Below the pieces are notes generated by a model. That model was not told the DNA's origin. It was given only the letters and a program-made list of their open reading frames with translations, and searched no databases. The position numbers were made by a program, and so were the translations under genes. From Deltaproteobacteria bacterium (GTDB taxonomy: Bacteria > Desulfobacterota > Desulfomonilia > UBA1062): DNA of 64,000 nucleotides. Of the stretch, positions 47,236 through 56,877 are shown one piece after another (positions within the stretch are counted from its first letter, which is position 1; the number at the start of each line of letters is the position of its first letter). The stretch is taken from the NCBI GenBank assembly GCA_029547185.1, contig JAKPPU010000046.1, forward strand, positions 62,001 to 126,000, read 5' to 3'.

Positions 47236-49686
47236 ATGGAGAATACATTTGAACCGAACAAATTCAAGTACCTGAATGATCCGCCTGTCGCCACCAGGCC
47301 GTTTTCCGTGATCGTGGACGAAGATAAGTGCGTCGGGTGCGGGGTGTGCATCAAGCAGTGCCCGTGCCAGACCCTCGAGATGCTGCCGAGGAAGGAGGCA
47401 TCATCGAACCAGCAGCCTGCCTGCCAGTATCACTGCCCTGCAGGAACCGACATCAGGAGCTACCTCAAGGTCATATCCGACGGCGGCTCCCTCGAGGATG
47501 CCTGGAAGATCATCGTCAGAACCAACCCCATGCCCGCCGTCACCGGCCGGGTATGTCCTCACCCCTGCGAGGCTTCGTGTAACCGCAACGGCGTGGACTC
47601 GCCGCTCAACCTCCACTCTCTGGAGCGGGCCGTGGGCGACTATGCCATCGAGAACAACCTGGCATTCGAAAAGCCTCTGCAGGTAAGGAAAGAGAAGGTG
47701 GCCGTCGTGGGGTCCGGTCCTTCGGGCATGTCATGCGCCTTTCACCTCGCGAACATGGGATACAAGGTGACCGTCTTCGAGGCGGCAGACAGGCCGGGAG
47801 GCATGCTGAGCCGGTCCATCCCGCGCTATCGCCTGCCTCAGAACGTGGTCGAAGCCGAGCTTGCCCGCATCATCGACCTGGGCATCACCATGAAGTACAG
47901 CACGCGGGTCGGCAAAGACGTCTCCCTTGCCGACCTGAAAAAGGAGTTCAAGGCCGTATACGTCGCCCTGGGCGCACAGGAGAGCACGAAGCTGGGCATC
48001 GCGGGAGAGGAGGGCGGCAATGTCTGCACCGGGCTTGCCTTCCTGCAGTCCGTCAAGGAAAGCAAGCCCCTGCCCCTGGGGAAGAAGGTCGTGGTCATAG
48101 GCGGCGGCAACACGGCCATCGATGCGGCGCGCGTCGCCCGCAGGATGGGATCGGACGTGACGGTCCTGTATCGGCGGACACAGGCCGAGATGCCGGCTCA
48201 TGCCGGAGAGGTCGCTGCGGCGCAGGCCGAGGGCGTAGGGCTCGAATTTCTCTGCGCTCCGGTGAAGATCCCGGCAAACGGCAAAGGAAAGCTGACCGTC
48301 CAGCGGATGGAGCTGGGCAAGCCGGATGAGACCGGCAGGCCGAGGCCGCTGCCCGTCAAGGGGAGTGAGTACGAGGTCAGCTTCGACACCCTCATCACTG
48401 CCGTGGGCCAGGCAGTAGCATCCGAAGGGTTCGAGGAGGTCTTGAGCTCGAACTGGATCGGCATAGACGCAATGGGCAGGACCTCCCAGAAAGGGATCTT
48501 CTCGGGCGGCGATGCAGCCAACGGTCCGGGCCTGGTCTCCGAGGCCATAGGCGCCGGGAGGAAGGCGGCCCTTGCCATCGATGCATTCATTGGCGGGAAA
48601 AACGCGGACCTCCCCTCCTGTAAAGAGATCTCCTACCGGGATGTACCCTTAACTGACCGGAAAAAGATGGAGCGCAATATCGCAGGCGAGCTCGCGGCAG
48701 AGGAACGGATAAAACAGGGGGATGCAGAGGTCAACCTGCCTCTCGGCAAGGATAAGCTGGACTCCGAATGCAAGCGGTGTCTGGGCTGCGGCCTCACGGA
48801 GCCGAAGTTCACGGGGCTTCCCTATTTCGGCAAGATCTGCATCGCATGCCACAACTGTGTCTCGGTCTGCCCCGAGGGCGCCCTGGCCTTCCCGCACTAC
48901 TACCAGGTGGACAAGGGCAGGTTCGCATATGACTTTGACTTTCCGGAGCAGGGCAATGGATTCCCCAATCCCCTCATGCTGGAGAACCCAACCCCCTTCT
49001 CCGAGATAGAAGACAGTCTCACCGGAGCGGAAAAGGTGATCTACAGCCGCAGGTCGACCCGGATCTACAAGCCGGACCCGGTTCCCGAGGAGGTCATCCA
49101 CCGGGTGCTGGAAGCGGGCAGGTTTGCACCGTCTGCCGGGAACTGCCAGGGCTGGAAGTTCGTCGTGCTCACCAACAAGGAGCTCATGGACGGCATCAGC
49201 GCGTCGACACTCAAGTTCCTGAAAATGTTCACCAAGCTTTACCAGGGCAAGGGCCCTCTGCGCACGGCGCTCAAGAAATCCCTTGCCTTCGCGAAGCCGG
49301 CAGCCATAGATCAGCGCCCCATGGTGGCCATGCAGGCCCTGCTCACCCCGAAGTTCGGCGACAAGCCCCTAAGCGTCTTTTTCAACGCACCTGTTGCCAT
49401 CATTCTGCTCGCGCACCACATGCACATCTCGGATGCAGCGCTGGGAATAGGGATCTGCGCCCAAAACATGGTCATTGCCGCACACTCCCTGGGCCTCGGC
49501 ACGTGCTATGTGGGGTTTGTCTCCACGGCGCTCAAGATGGACCCGGCGACCAAGAAGTTCTGGCCCGATCTCGGCATCAGCTGGCCGTACGACATCCCCT
49601 GCACCGTGCTGACCCTGGGCTACCCGGCCGTGAAGGTTGACAAGCCCGTGGAGCGTGAATTCCCCAGGGTGGTCTACGTCAAGTAG
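47236..49686 (+). CDS. Multidomain redox protein: [4Fe-4S] ferredoxin + GltD-like FAD/NAD(P) oxidoreductase + second ferredoxin motif + C-terminal nitroreductase
   Basis: CVGCGVCIKQCP; VAVVGSGPSGMSCAFHLANMG; GGGNTAIDAARVARRMG; CIACHNCVSVCPEGAL; SRRSTRIYKPDPVPEEVIHRVLEAGRFAPSAGNCQGW. Confidence 0.9.
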   Translation: MENTFEPNKFKYLNDPPVATRPFSVIVDEDKCVGCGVCIKQCPCQTLEMLPRKEASSNQQPACQYHCPAGTDIRSYLKVISDGGSLEDAWKIIVRTNPMPAVTGRVCPHPCEASCNRNGVDSPLNLHSLERAVGDYAIENNLAFEKPLQVRKEKVAVVGSGPSGMSCAFHLANMGYKVTVFEAADRPGGMLSRSIPRYRLPQNVVEAELARIIDLGITMKYSTRVGKDVSLADLKKEFKAVYVALGAQESTKLGIAGEEGGNVCTGLAFLQSVKESKPLPLGKKVVVIGGGNTAIDAARVARRMGSDVTVLYRRTQAEMPAHAGEVAAAQAEGVGLEFLCAPVKIPANGKGKLTVQRMELGKPDETGRPRPLPVKGSEYEVSFDTLITAVGQAVASEGFEEVLSSNWIGIDAMGRTSQKGIFSGGDAANGPGLVSEAIGAGRKAALAIDAFIGGKNADLPSCKEISYRDVPLTDRKKMERNIAGELAAEERIKQGDAEVNLPLGKDKLDSECKRCLGCGLTEPKFTGLPYFGKICIACHNCVSVCPEGALAFPHYYQVDKGRFAYDFDFPEQGNGFPNPLMLENPTPFSEIEDSLTGAEKVIYSRRSTRIYKPDPVPEEVIHRVLEAGRFAPSAGNCQGWKFVVLTNKELMDGISASTLKFLKMFTKLYQGKGPLRTALKKSLAFAKPAAIDQRPMVAMQALLTPKFGDKPLSVFFNAPVAIILLAHHMHISDAALGIGICAQNMVIAAHSLGLGTCYVGFVSTALKMDPATKKFWPDLGISWPYDIPCTVLTLGYPAVKVDKPVEREFPRVVYVK

Positions 49687-49878
49687 CAGGAGCTTTGAAC
49701 GGCAGGCATCTTCTCTGCCGGATGTGCGCAACAAGCCGGACACCCGTGTCCTGACCCTGGGCTTGAAAAGGTTACGGAGAGGTCTCGCGGACCTTTCCGT
49801 AACCCCTGCCCACAGCGCGGTCTGTCTTTTGGAGCAGACAGAAGCCCGTGCAGATGAGCGCAGGCCTCTGTCTTTGCG

Positions 49879-51003
49879 TCACTGGAAGCCCATGAGCTCG
49901 TACATGCACTCTCCCGAGATCGCATCGCTCTTCCCGTCTCTGGTGATGGTCCCGGTGAAGTCTCCCATGACCCGGAAATAGGTCGGCCTGGCCACGAAGG
50001 TCCTGGCGATCCACTGGGTGAAGCCGTTCAAATCCGATACGGTGAGGAGATCGATCTCCTCGACGAGGGCCTTGTACCTGATGTGGATGTCCGCTTTCAC
50101 GCCGCCCTCGTTGAACCTGATCTCGACCTGCCTCGGATAGTGGCGCTGCAGTACGGGGTGGGTGACGAAGTCGCTCTGGCGGATGGTGGGGCTTCCCGCT
50201 CCCACGAGGACCTCGCTGCCCCTGGCGATATAGAGCGGCCTGGATCTGACGGCAGGGTCGTAGTAGTCGACATCCGCATAGATGATAGTGTATTCGCCTG
50301 CGAGGATACGGCCCCAGATCCATTTCCGGGTGATCTCGTTGAGCGGCTTTTTTCCCCAGTTGTGGTCGGCGTAGCCGATCCCGGTCACCTGCTTCGTGAC
50401 GCCGTTTTCGGTGATGGTCCCCTCGATGCGGTTCCTTGCCTGGTGCACGGTCCAGAAGAAATCGAGGTGGTCCTCGTTCACGCCGTCTGCGCCGTGCGGC
50501 ATCCAGCCGGGGGCGATCGTCGTAAGCTTGAGATCGGCCTGCATGCCGTCCACGTTCCACGAGACGCGGTAGCTCTCGTCATCGAGGCGGCGTACGAATC
50601 CCGCCGGGCATTCGACGTTCACGTCCTCCTTCGAGGCCGTCATCTCGCTGTCTTTAAGCGTCAGCAGGCGGGACTGCTTCGACCAGTCCTTTCCGTAGAG
50701 GGAAAACGCGACGCCGGGCTTTCCGGTGGTGAAGTTCGGGTCGAGAAACACGCCGACAAAGGTCCGGCCGTCGTCGAGGTGGCCGTCGAAGTACCACCAC
50801 TCGAAGGGCTTCTTGCCTTCGATGGTGTGCCGCGCCCTGTCCTTCGATCCGGGCGGGTTTTTCCCCCAGTCGAGATAGGTGTCGGATGTCCCGACGATCT
50901 CATCGGGCTTGTCGAGGTGCGTACATCCTGCGAAGCTCAGGAAAAGGCAAAGGACGACCGCCGGAATGACCATGAAAAGGCACCGCGATTTACGTTTGAG
51001 CAC
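49879..51003 (-). CDS. Lipocalin-like / CrtC-type (AttH) lipoprotein
   Basis: Lipobox LSFAGC; KKPFEWWYFDGHLDDGRTFVGVF; GIGYADHNWG. Confidence 0.85.
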   Translation of the reverse strand: MLKRKSRCLFMVIPAVVLCLFLSFAGCTHLDKPDEIVGTSDTYLDWGKNPPGSKDRARHTIEGKKPFEWWYFDGHLDDGRTFVGVFLDPNFTTGKPGVAFSLYGKDWSKQSRLLTLKDSEMTASKEDVNVECPAGFVRRLDDESYRVSWNVDGMQADLKLTTIAPGWMPHGADGVNEDHLDFFWTVHQARNRIEGTITENGVTKQVTGIGYADHNWGKKPLNEITRKWIWGRILAGEYTIIYADVDYYDPAVRSRPLYIARGSEVLVGAGSPTIRQSDFVTHPVLQRHYPRQVEIRFNEGGVKADIHIRYKALVEEIDLLTVSDLNGFTQWIARTFVARPTYFRVMGDFTGTITRDGKSDAISGECMYELMGFQ

Positions 51004-51119
51004 GTGCTCACCCTCCTTTCATTTCAGAACGCCGGACCTGTGCAGCAAGGATCACAATGATGGACTCATTCGATGAACAAATTAATGGGGTCAGTGCGGC
51101 AAGTCAATATCCGCGCAGC

Positions 51120-52040
51120 CTATGGGACGGGAATATCCTCGTCATCCTCTTCGATGGAGGCAAGCCGCCTCTTTCGGATGAGAAACCTGACGTAAGCCCA
51201 GAAGGTCAGCAGCGCAGCCGCTATGAAGAGGATCGTATAGAGGTTCGCTGCAAGGAACGTGAGCACGGCAGACAGGCTCCGCTGATCTTTCACCCATCTC
51301 CGCTCGAGCTCGGGAAAGGTTATCATGAGCGACATCTCGATGGCCTCTTTATACCCCGTCCCTCTTCTCATGGCTTCGAGGATGTTGAGGACGCCGTTCT
51401 TGCCGTAGTTGCGGATAATGTAGTCGACCACGGATCTGCTCTCTTCGTATGCCAGCGCAAGCCCCCGGCCGTCCTGGGGGAAGGAATGGGTGAGGGTGTC
51501 GAGATGGAAGAGCCTGCCCGAGAATGCCGCTTCGGAGAGCGTCGACTCCTTCCCGGGAAGGATGAGGTCCGGAATGCCCTCGCTGATCCACTGGGCGACC
51601 CCCTCGTCGAGCCAGGCGGGCAGGACCGTTTTCGTGATGTGCCTGTGGAGCAGGAGGTGGGTGAGCTCGTGCTTGAGCGTCACCTCGAAGGTGAAGGGCT
51701 TCACGTTCATCCGCGAATAGTCGATGGCGATGGCCTCTTTTTCGGGGACCGCATAGGCGACGAAGGCGCGATTCCCGGCCATCTGCTCGAAGGCCCGCCT
51801 CTCGCCGACGAGCACGACCACTGGCGTGAAATCGACGGGCCACATGAAGGTCGACTCGAGCTCGGCCTTTACCCGCGGGTAGATGCGGAGGACATCCCGC
51901 GCTGCAAAGCTCAGCGTCTCATCGCATAAAACCACGACGTCCCGGCTCTCGGCCTTGACGAACTCGCCCGCCCGGCAGGGCGATACGAGAACGAGCAGGA
52001 TCGCAAGCAGCACAGAGAATGTTCTTATGAGCCTGTCCAT
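51120..52040 (-). CDS. Peptidase MA-like membrane protein
   Basis: Signal peptide; TLKHELTHLLLHRHITKTVLPAWLDEGVAQWISEG (HExxH); C-terminal TM. Confidence 0.85.
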   Translation of the reverse strand: MDRLIRTFSVLLAILLVLVSPCRAGEFVKAESRDVVVLCDETLSFAARDVLRIYPRVKAELESTFMWPVDFTPVVVLVGERRAFEQMAGNRAFVAYAVPEKEAIAIDYSRMNVKPFTFEVTLKHELTHLLLHRHITKTVLPAWLDEGVAQWISEGIPDLILPGKESTLSEAAFSGRLFHLDTLTHSFPQDGRGLALAYEESRSVVDYIIRNYGKNGVLNILEAMRRGTGYKEAIEMSLMITFPELERRWVKDQRSLSAVLTFLAANLYTILFIAAALLTFWAYVRFLIRKRRLASIEEDDEDIPVP

Positions 52041-52272
52041 CTCACGGGGCCTCGTCGGTTTCCTTTCATCTCTTTCGCAAAGGTTCTCATGCCATCGGAT
52101 ACCGGAATCCATCATACACCATGGAGAGATTCCTGAACAGGACGAGCAGGCGGCATCCTCTGTCGGCCGGCCGGGACGGTGCGGTTTTTGTCCTCCCATC
52201 CTGTCTGTTTTATTGGTAGAATGGATTGCACCCCGGAGATTCGAGAAATACCGGAGGAAGGAGCTGCAGCAT

Positions 52273-53400
52273 ATGGTTGCGAAGGAAGAGCTCAGAGAGC
52301 GGGCGCTGGCCATGGGATTCGCTGATGCGGGCTTCACCACTGCGGAAGCTTTTCAGCCGATCGAGGAATACCTGCAGTCCAGGCAGGAGGAGTACGGCTG
52401 GGCGGAGAAGGTCGGCATAGGCCTGCTCGGCGGGACCGACCCCAGGACGGCGCTCCCGGGCGCCGGATCGATCATCGTGCTGGTGGACACCTATTTCCGG
52501 GAGTCGTTCCCGAGGTCGCTCGAAGGGACCTTCGGCAGGTGTTACCTCGACGACGACCGCGTCACCAGGGACGGGCTGACGAAACGCATCCAGGATTTCC
52601 GTGCGGTGCTGAAAGAGAACGGGATCGGCTCGAAGCTTCCCCCCAACCTGCCGTACAAGGCTGCGGCCTGCCGGGCCGGGCTCGGGACCCTCGGGAAGAA
52701 CTGCCTGTTCTATTCGCGCACGGTCAGGGGAAGCTCGTGGGTCGTTATCATGCCGGTCGTCGTCGACCGCGAGTTCGCACCCGACGGCCCGACCGTCGGG
52801 TACGGCTGCCCGGACTGGTGCCGCAACGCCTGCGTCGCCGCCTGCCCCACCCGGGCGCTCAAGGGAAACGGACACATGGACCCCCGCAGGTGCATCTCGT
52901 ACCTGACGTATTTCGGGCAGGGCGTAACGCCCCTCGAGCTCCGCGAGCCCATGGGCATGAACGTGTACGGCTGCGACCGGTGCCAGAACGTCTGCCCGCG
53001 GAACGCGCCGTGGCTCGGCCAGGCCTTGCCGGAAAACAGAAAGGTCGCGGCAAAGGCGGAGCACTTCGACCTCACGCGCCTGCTCGCCATGGACGCGGGA
53101 TATTTCCAGCAGAACGTCTGGCCCCACATGTTCTACATGGGCCCTGACCTGCTCTGGAAGTGGAAGATGAACACGGCCAGGGCCATGGGCAACAGCCTCG
53201 ACGAGCAGTACGTCTCGAGCCTCGTGCAGGAATTTACAGACAACGGAGACGAGCGCGTGCGCTCCATGATCGCCTGGGCCCTCGGAAGGATCGGAGGGCG
53301 CAAGGCCAGGCAGGCCCTCGACCGCTTCCACGGGGCGGCAGAGGGAATGGTGAGGCAGGAGATCGAGCACGCCCTCGACATGTGCTCGGGCAGGAAATGA
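52273..53400 (+). CDS. QueG-like Fe-S protein (epoxyqueuosine reductase family) with C-terminal HEAT-like region
   Basis: YKAAACRAGLGTLGKNCLFYS; CPDWCRNACVAACPTRAL; CDRCQNVCPRN. Confidence 0.8.
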   Translation: MVAKEELRERALAMGFADAGFTTAEAFQPIEEYLQSRQEEYGWAEKVGIGLLGGTDPRTALPGAGSIIVLVDTYFRESFPRSLEGTFGRCYLDDDRVTRDGLTKRIQDFRAVLKENGIGSKLPPNLPYKAAACRAGLGTLGKNCLFYSRTVRGSSWVVIMPVVVDREFAPDGPTVGYGCPDWCRNACVAACPTRALKGNGHMDPRRCISYLTYFGQGVTPLELREPMGMNVYGCDRCQNVCPRNAPWLGQALPENRKVAAKAEHFDLTRLLAMDAGYFQQNVWPHMFYMGPDLLWKWKMNTARAMGNSLDEQYVSSLVQEFTDNGDERVRSMIAWALGRIGGRKARQALDRFHGAAEGMVRQEIEHALDMCSGRK

Positions 53401-53422
53401 CGTTATTGACGAGGAGGACAGG

Positions 53423-53833
53423 ATGGGTACGGTCAATCCCACGGGAGAGCAGTTCCGCGATCTGAAGAAGAGCGGGAAGCAGGGCACCTTCGTCATGGTC
53501 AACCTCTTGAAGTTCCGCGACGCAGGACTCAAGGAGGGTGAGTCGGGCAGGCAGTCGTACGAGCGGTACGCCCGGGCGGTCGAGCCCATGCTCAAAAAGG
53601 TCGGCGCCCGCCTCCTCTGGCTGGGCAGCGTGGACCAGGTCTTCATCGGAGAGGACGGCGATGCCTTCGACCACGTGATGCTCGTCGAGTATCCCTCCCG
53701 CAAGGCCTTCATCGATATGGTCTCGTCTTCGGAGTACCTCGTCGCCAACCAGGACCGCGAGGCAGGCCTCGACCGTGCCGTGCTCCTCGCGACCGACCCG
53801 ATCTTCAGCAGGTTCGCCAGGCCGAAGGATTAA
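53423..53833 (+). CDS. DUF1330-like protein
   Basis: MVNLLKFRD...DHVMLVEYPSRKAFIDMVSSSEY. Confidence 0.75.
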   Translation: MGTVNPTGEQFRDLKKSGKQGTFVMVNLLKFRDAGLKEGESGRQSYERYARAVEPMLKKVGARLLWLGSVDQVFIGEDGDAFDHVMLVEYPSRKAFIDMVSSSEYLVANQDREAGLDRAVLLATDPIFSRFARPKD

Positions 53834-53868
53834 GGCCTTGTCAGAATCGTTTTCAGGGCCGAGTTTTT

Positions 53869-53963
53869 GTCATTCCCTTAGAAGACGGGAATCCAGGAAG
53901 CGTAAAAGTTAACCCTGGATCCCCGTTCCCCGCTTACGCGGGGACAGGTTTCACGGGGATGAC
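53869..53963. repeat. Dispersed palindromic repeat, composite copy
   Basis: GTCATTCCCTTAGAAGACGGGAATCCAGG ... CCTGGATCCCCGTTCCCCGCTTACGCGGGGACAGGTTTCACGGGGATGAC. Confidence 0.75.
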
Positions 53964-54046
53964 AGGGAGGAGGGCGGGAATGACAGCGTATGATATTCCT
54001 GAGGGCGTGCCGGGGAGGCAGGGGTGGTCCTGGATGAACCGTTGAT

Positions 54047-54173
54047 CGCCTTTTGCCAATGCAGCCCGACCGGAAGCGGAGGCCTCTTGGACCCGTACTG
54101 TTTGAGCCTCACGCAGTGAGGCGAGTTTACGGGTCCGGCCTTAAGACGCAGGTCTCGGCTGCATCAAAAGGCG
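54047..54173. other. Nested four-tier palindrome (structured DNA/RNA element)
   Basis: Arms CGCCTTTTG..ATGCAGCC / GGCTGCAT.CAAAAGGCG; AGGCC / GGCCT; GGACCCGTA / TACGGGTCC; GCCTCAC-GCA-GTGAGGC. Confidence 0.7.
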
Positions 54174-54220
54174 GTCCCCGGTGAAGGATCTTCCCTGCAT
54201 CCCTCTCCACCGAACAAGTC

Positions 54221-55399
54221 TCAGGAGATCTCCTCGTCGCTCAAATAGCATGCAGGGTCGACGCCCCAGGGGTTTCCGGTTGCGGCCTCGGCCCGTGCGC
54301 GGAAGTTGCCTGCGCACACGCTCAGCCACCGGCAGCTTCTGCACCTTCCCGTGACGTGGTCCTTTTTGCTCTTGAGCTTCATGAGCAGCTCGTTGGATTT
54401 GTCTTCCCAGATCTCCGAGAAGCGGCGCTCGTTTATGTTGCCGAGCACCTGGTGGCGCCAGAACTGGTCGGGATAGACCTCGCCGTCCCAGTTGATGCAG
54501 CCGATGCCCAGCCCCGAGGAGTTGCCGCCGTTCATCTTGAGCAGCTCGAGGACGTCATGGGCCCTGGGGTTTCCTTGCGCCTTCATGCGCAGGTATACGT
54601 ACGGGCCGTCGGCGTGGTTGTCGACCGTGAGCACCTCGATGTTCCGGCCGGCATCGATCATCTCCTTGGTCCGGTCCATGATGAGGTCGAGGGTCTGTCT
54701 CGTTTCCTCATGGGAGAGGTCCTCTTCCATGAGCTCCCTGGCCCTGCCGGTGTAGACGAGGTGATAGAAGCAGATGCGGGGGATGCCCTCGGCCTTCATG
54801 AGGTCGAGGATCCTGGGGATCTCGCTTACATTTCTTTTGTTCATGGTGAAGCGAAGCCCTACCTTGATGCCTTCGTGCATGGCGTTGTAGATCCCCTTCA
54901 TGGCGGCCTTGAAAGAGCCGGGCACGCCCCGGAAGGAGTCGTTCACCTCGCCGATGCCGTCGAGGCTCACGCCGATGTATGAGAGCCCGAAGTCCGAGAG
55001 CTCCATGGCGAGGTCCTGGGTGATGAGCGTGCCGTTGGTCGATATGACGGCGCGGATCTTCAATTTTACCGCCTTCTCGATGAGCTCGGGCAGGTCTTTT
55101 CTCAAAAGCGGCTCTCCGCCGGAAAAGAGGATGACCGGCGAGCCGTAGCCGGCGAGGTCTTCGATGAGCTCGAATCCCTGTCTCAAGGAGAGCTCTTTCT
55201 GTGTGCGCGTCCTGCCTGCCGAGGCATAGCAGTGGACGCAGGCGAGATTGCAGGCCGAGGTTACATTCCACACCACGACCGGTTTCTTGTCTTCGGAAAA
55301 CTGCAGAAGATGAGATGGTAGCTCTTTCGAGGCCCTTCCGTACCTCAGCGGGTCGGATGCCTCGACCGTTCCGCAGTAGAGTTTCGAGATGCCGATCAC
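54221..55399 (-). CDS. ahbC: Radical SAM/SPASM protein, AhbC-like (12,18-didecarboxysiroheme deacetylase)
   Basis: MIGISKLYCGTVEASDPLRYG; CNLACVHCYASAG; C-terminal SPASM cysteines; in an operon with hemA/hemC/cobA-hemD. Confidence 0.8.
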   Translation of the reverse strand: MIGISKLYCGTVEASDPLRYGRASKELPSHLLQFSEDKKPVVVWNVTSACNLACVHCYASAGRTRTQKELSLRQGFELIEDLAGYGSPVILFSGGEPLLRKDLPELIEKAVKLKIRAVISTNGTLITQDLAMELSDFGLSYIGVSLDGIGEVNDSFRGVPGSFKAAMKGIYNAMHEGIKVGLRFTMNKRNVSEIPRILDLMKAEGIPRICFYHLVYTGRARELMEEDLSHEETRQTLDLIMDRTKEMIDAGRNIEVLTVDNHADGPYVYLRMKAQGNPRAHDVLELLKMNGGNSSGLGIGCINWDGEVYPDQFWRHQVLGNINERRFSEIWEDKSNELLMKLKSKKDHVTGRCRSCRWLSVCAGNFRARAEAATGNPWGVDPACYLSDEEIS

Positions 55400-56877
55400 T
55401 CACTCTCTCCTTTCAATGCTTCGATGATGCCTTCATCGGTGTATTCGTCCGCTACGACATGGGCCGGGACGTGCAGCCTTTCCATCGCAGATGCGGTCAC
55501 CGGACCGATGGCGGCGAGGGTTTTTCCCTTGAGCGGCTCCGTGTCGTTCCCGAGAAGCGTCAATGCGTGCCTCACCCCGGACGGGCTCGTGAAGATCACG
55601 GTATCGACTTCCCCGACCGCAGAGAGGAAACTCTCCCTGTCCGCATTCTCCGGCAGAACGGTGCCGTAGACCGGTATCTCGATCACGTCCGCGCCCATGC
55701 CTTTCAGGGCGTCCACGAGATAGGTCCTGGCCTCTCTTGCCCTGGGCAGGCAGACCTTCTTTCCCTTGAGGTCCTTGTTCTTCAGCACCTCGACGATGCC
55801 CTCGGCGCGGTATTCCTCTGCCATGGCGTCCGCGACGATCCCGTATGAGCGCAGGGCCTCCCTTGTCTTGGGGCCGATGCACAGGACCTCCTTGCCGGCG
55901 AGCGCCCGGGCATCGAGGTTTGAGGCGAACATCCTGTCGAGAAACAGAGGCACGGCATTCTGGGAGGTGAAGATGAGCATGTCGCAGGAGGCGATGTCCG
56001 GGAGGTCGAAGGGGAGCGGGGAGATCTCGATCAGGGGGTAGAGCACGACCCGGGCCCCGTTTCCGGAAAAAACCGATGCGCTCTCGAGGGCCAGGTGCGC
56101 CGGCCTCGTGATGAGCACGGACCTGCCGGCAAGGGACTTGGGCTCTCTCACGTAGAGCTCACTGCTCAAGGCTGCCACCTCTCCCACGACGATGATGCAG
56201 GGCGAGCCGATGCCGCGCTCTTTCGCCTCGCTCCCGACCTTTCCGAGGGTCGATACCACGTGGCGCTGCATGGGCGTGGTCGCCTCCTGCACGAGGGCGC
56301 AGGGCATGTCCGGCCTCATCCCCTGCTCGATCAGCCTGGCTGCGATCTGGTCGATCCGGGATGCGCCCATGAGGAAGACGAGGGTTCCGCGGTCCCTGGC
56401 GAGGTGGCCCCAGTCGAGGAAGCTCGACTCCTTTGACGGGTCTTCGTGGGCCGTGACGAACGTGACCGAGGAGGCCAGCCCCCTGTGGGTGGGCGGGATG
56501 CCTGCGCTCTCGGGGCCGGCAATGGCCGATGTTATGCCCGGCACGATCTCGAAGGGGATGCCGTGCTGTTTGAGGTACAGAGCCTCTTCGCCTCCGCGGC
56601 CGAAGATGCACGGGTCTCCCCCTTTGAGGCGCGCTACCGTATGCCCCTGCTTTGCCAGATCGACGAGCAGCTCGTTGATCCTGGGCTGCTTGGTGTAGTC
56701 ATGGCCTCCCCTCTTGCCCACGTACATCTTCTGCGCCCCGGGCTTCGCGAGGCTGAGGATCTCGGCGGGGATGAGGTCGTCATAGACGATCACGTCGCAC
56801 AGCGGGATGATGCGGGATGCCTTGACCGTGATGAGCTCCGGGTCGCCCGGGCCTGCACCGATGAGGTAGACCTTCAT
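55396..56877 (-). CDS. cobA-hemD: Uroporphyrinogen-III C-methyltransferase / uroporphyrinogen-III synthase fusion
   Basis: MKVYLIGAGPGDPELITVKASRII; ARLKGGDPCIFGRGGEEA; C-terminal HemD region. Confidence 0.93.
   Translation of the reverse strand: MKVYLIGAGPGDPELITVKASRIIPLCDVIVYDDLIPAEILSLAKPGAQKMYVGKRGGHDYTKQPRINELLVDLAKQGHTVARLKGGDPCIFGRGGEEALYLKQHGIPFEIVPGITSAIAGPESAGIPPTHRGLASSVTFVTAHEDPSKESSFLDWGHLARDRGTLVFLMGASRIDQIAARLIEQGMRPDMPCALVQEATTPMQRHVVSTLGKVGSEAKERGIGSPCIIVVGEVAALSSELYVREPKSLAGRSVLITRPAHLALESASVFSGNGARVVLYPLIEISPLPFDLPDIASCDMLIFTSQNAVPLFLDRMFASNLDARALAGKEVLCIGPKTREALRSYGIVADAMAEEYRAEGIVEVLKNKDLKGKKVCLPRAREARTYLVDALKGMGADVIEIPVYGTVLPENADRESFLSAVGEVDTVIFTSPSGVRHALTLLGNDTEPLKGKTLAAIGPVTASAMERLHVPAHVVADEYTDEGIIEALKGESE

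Noticed and set aside
49772-50560. 262-aa minus-strand ORF within the CrtC-like gene
   Set aside because: Alternative-frame artefact overlapping a gene with lipobox and family motifs.
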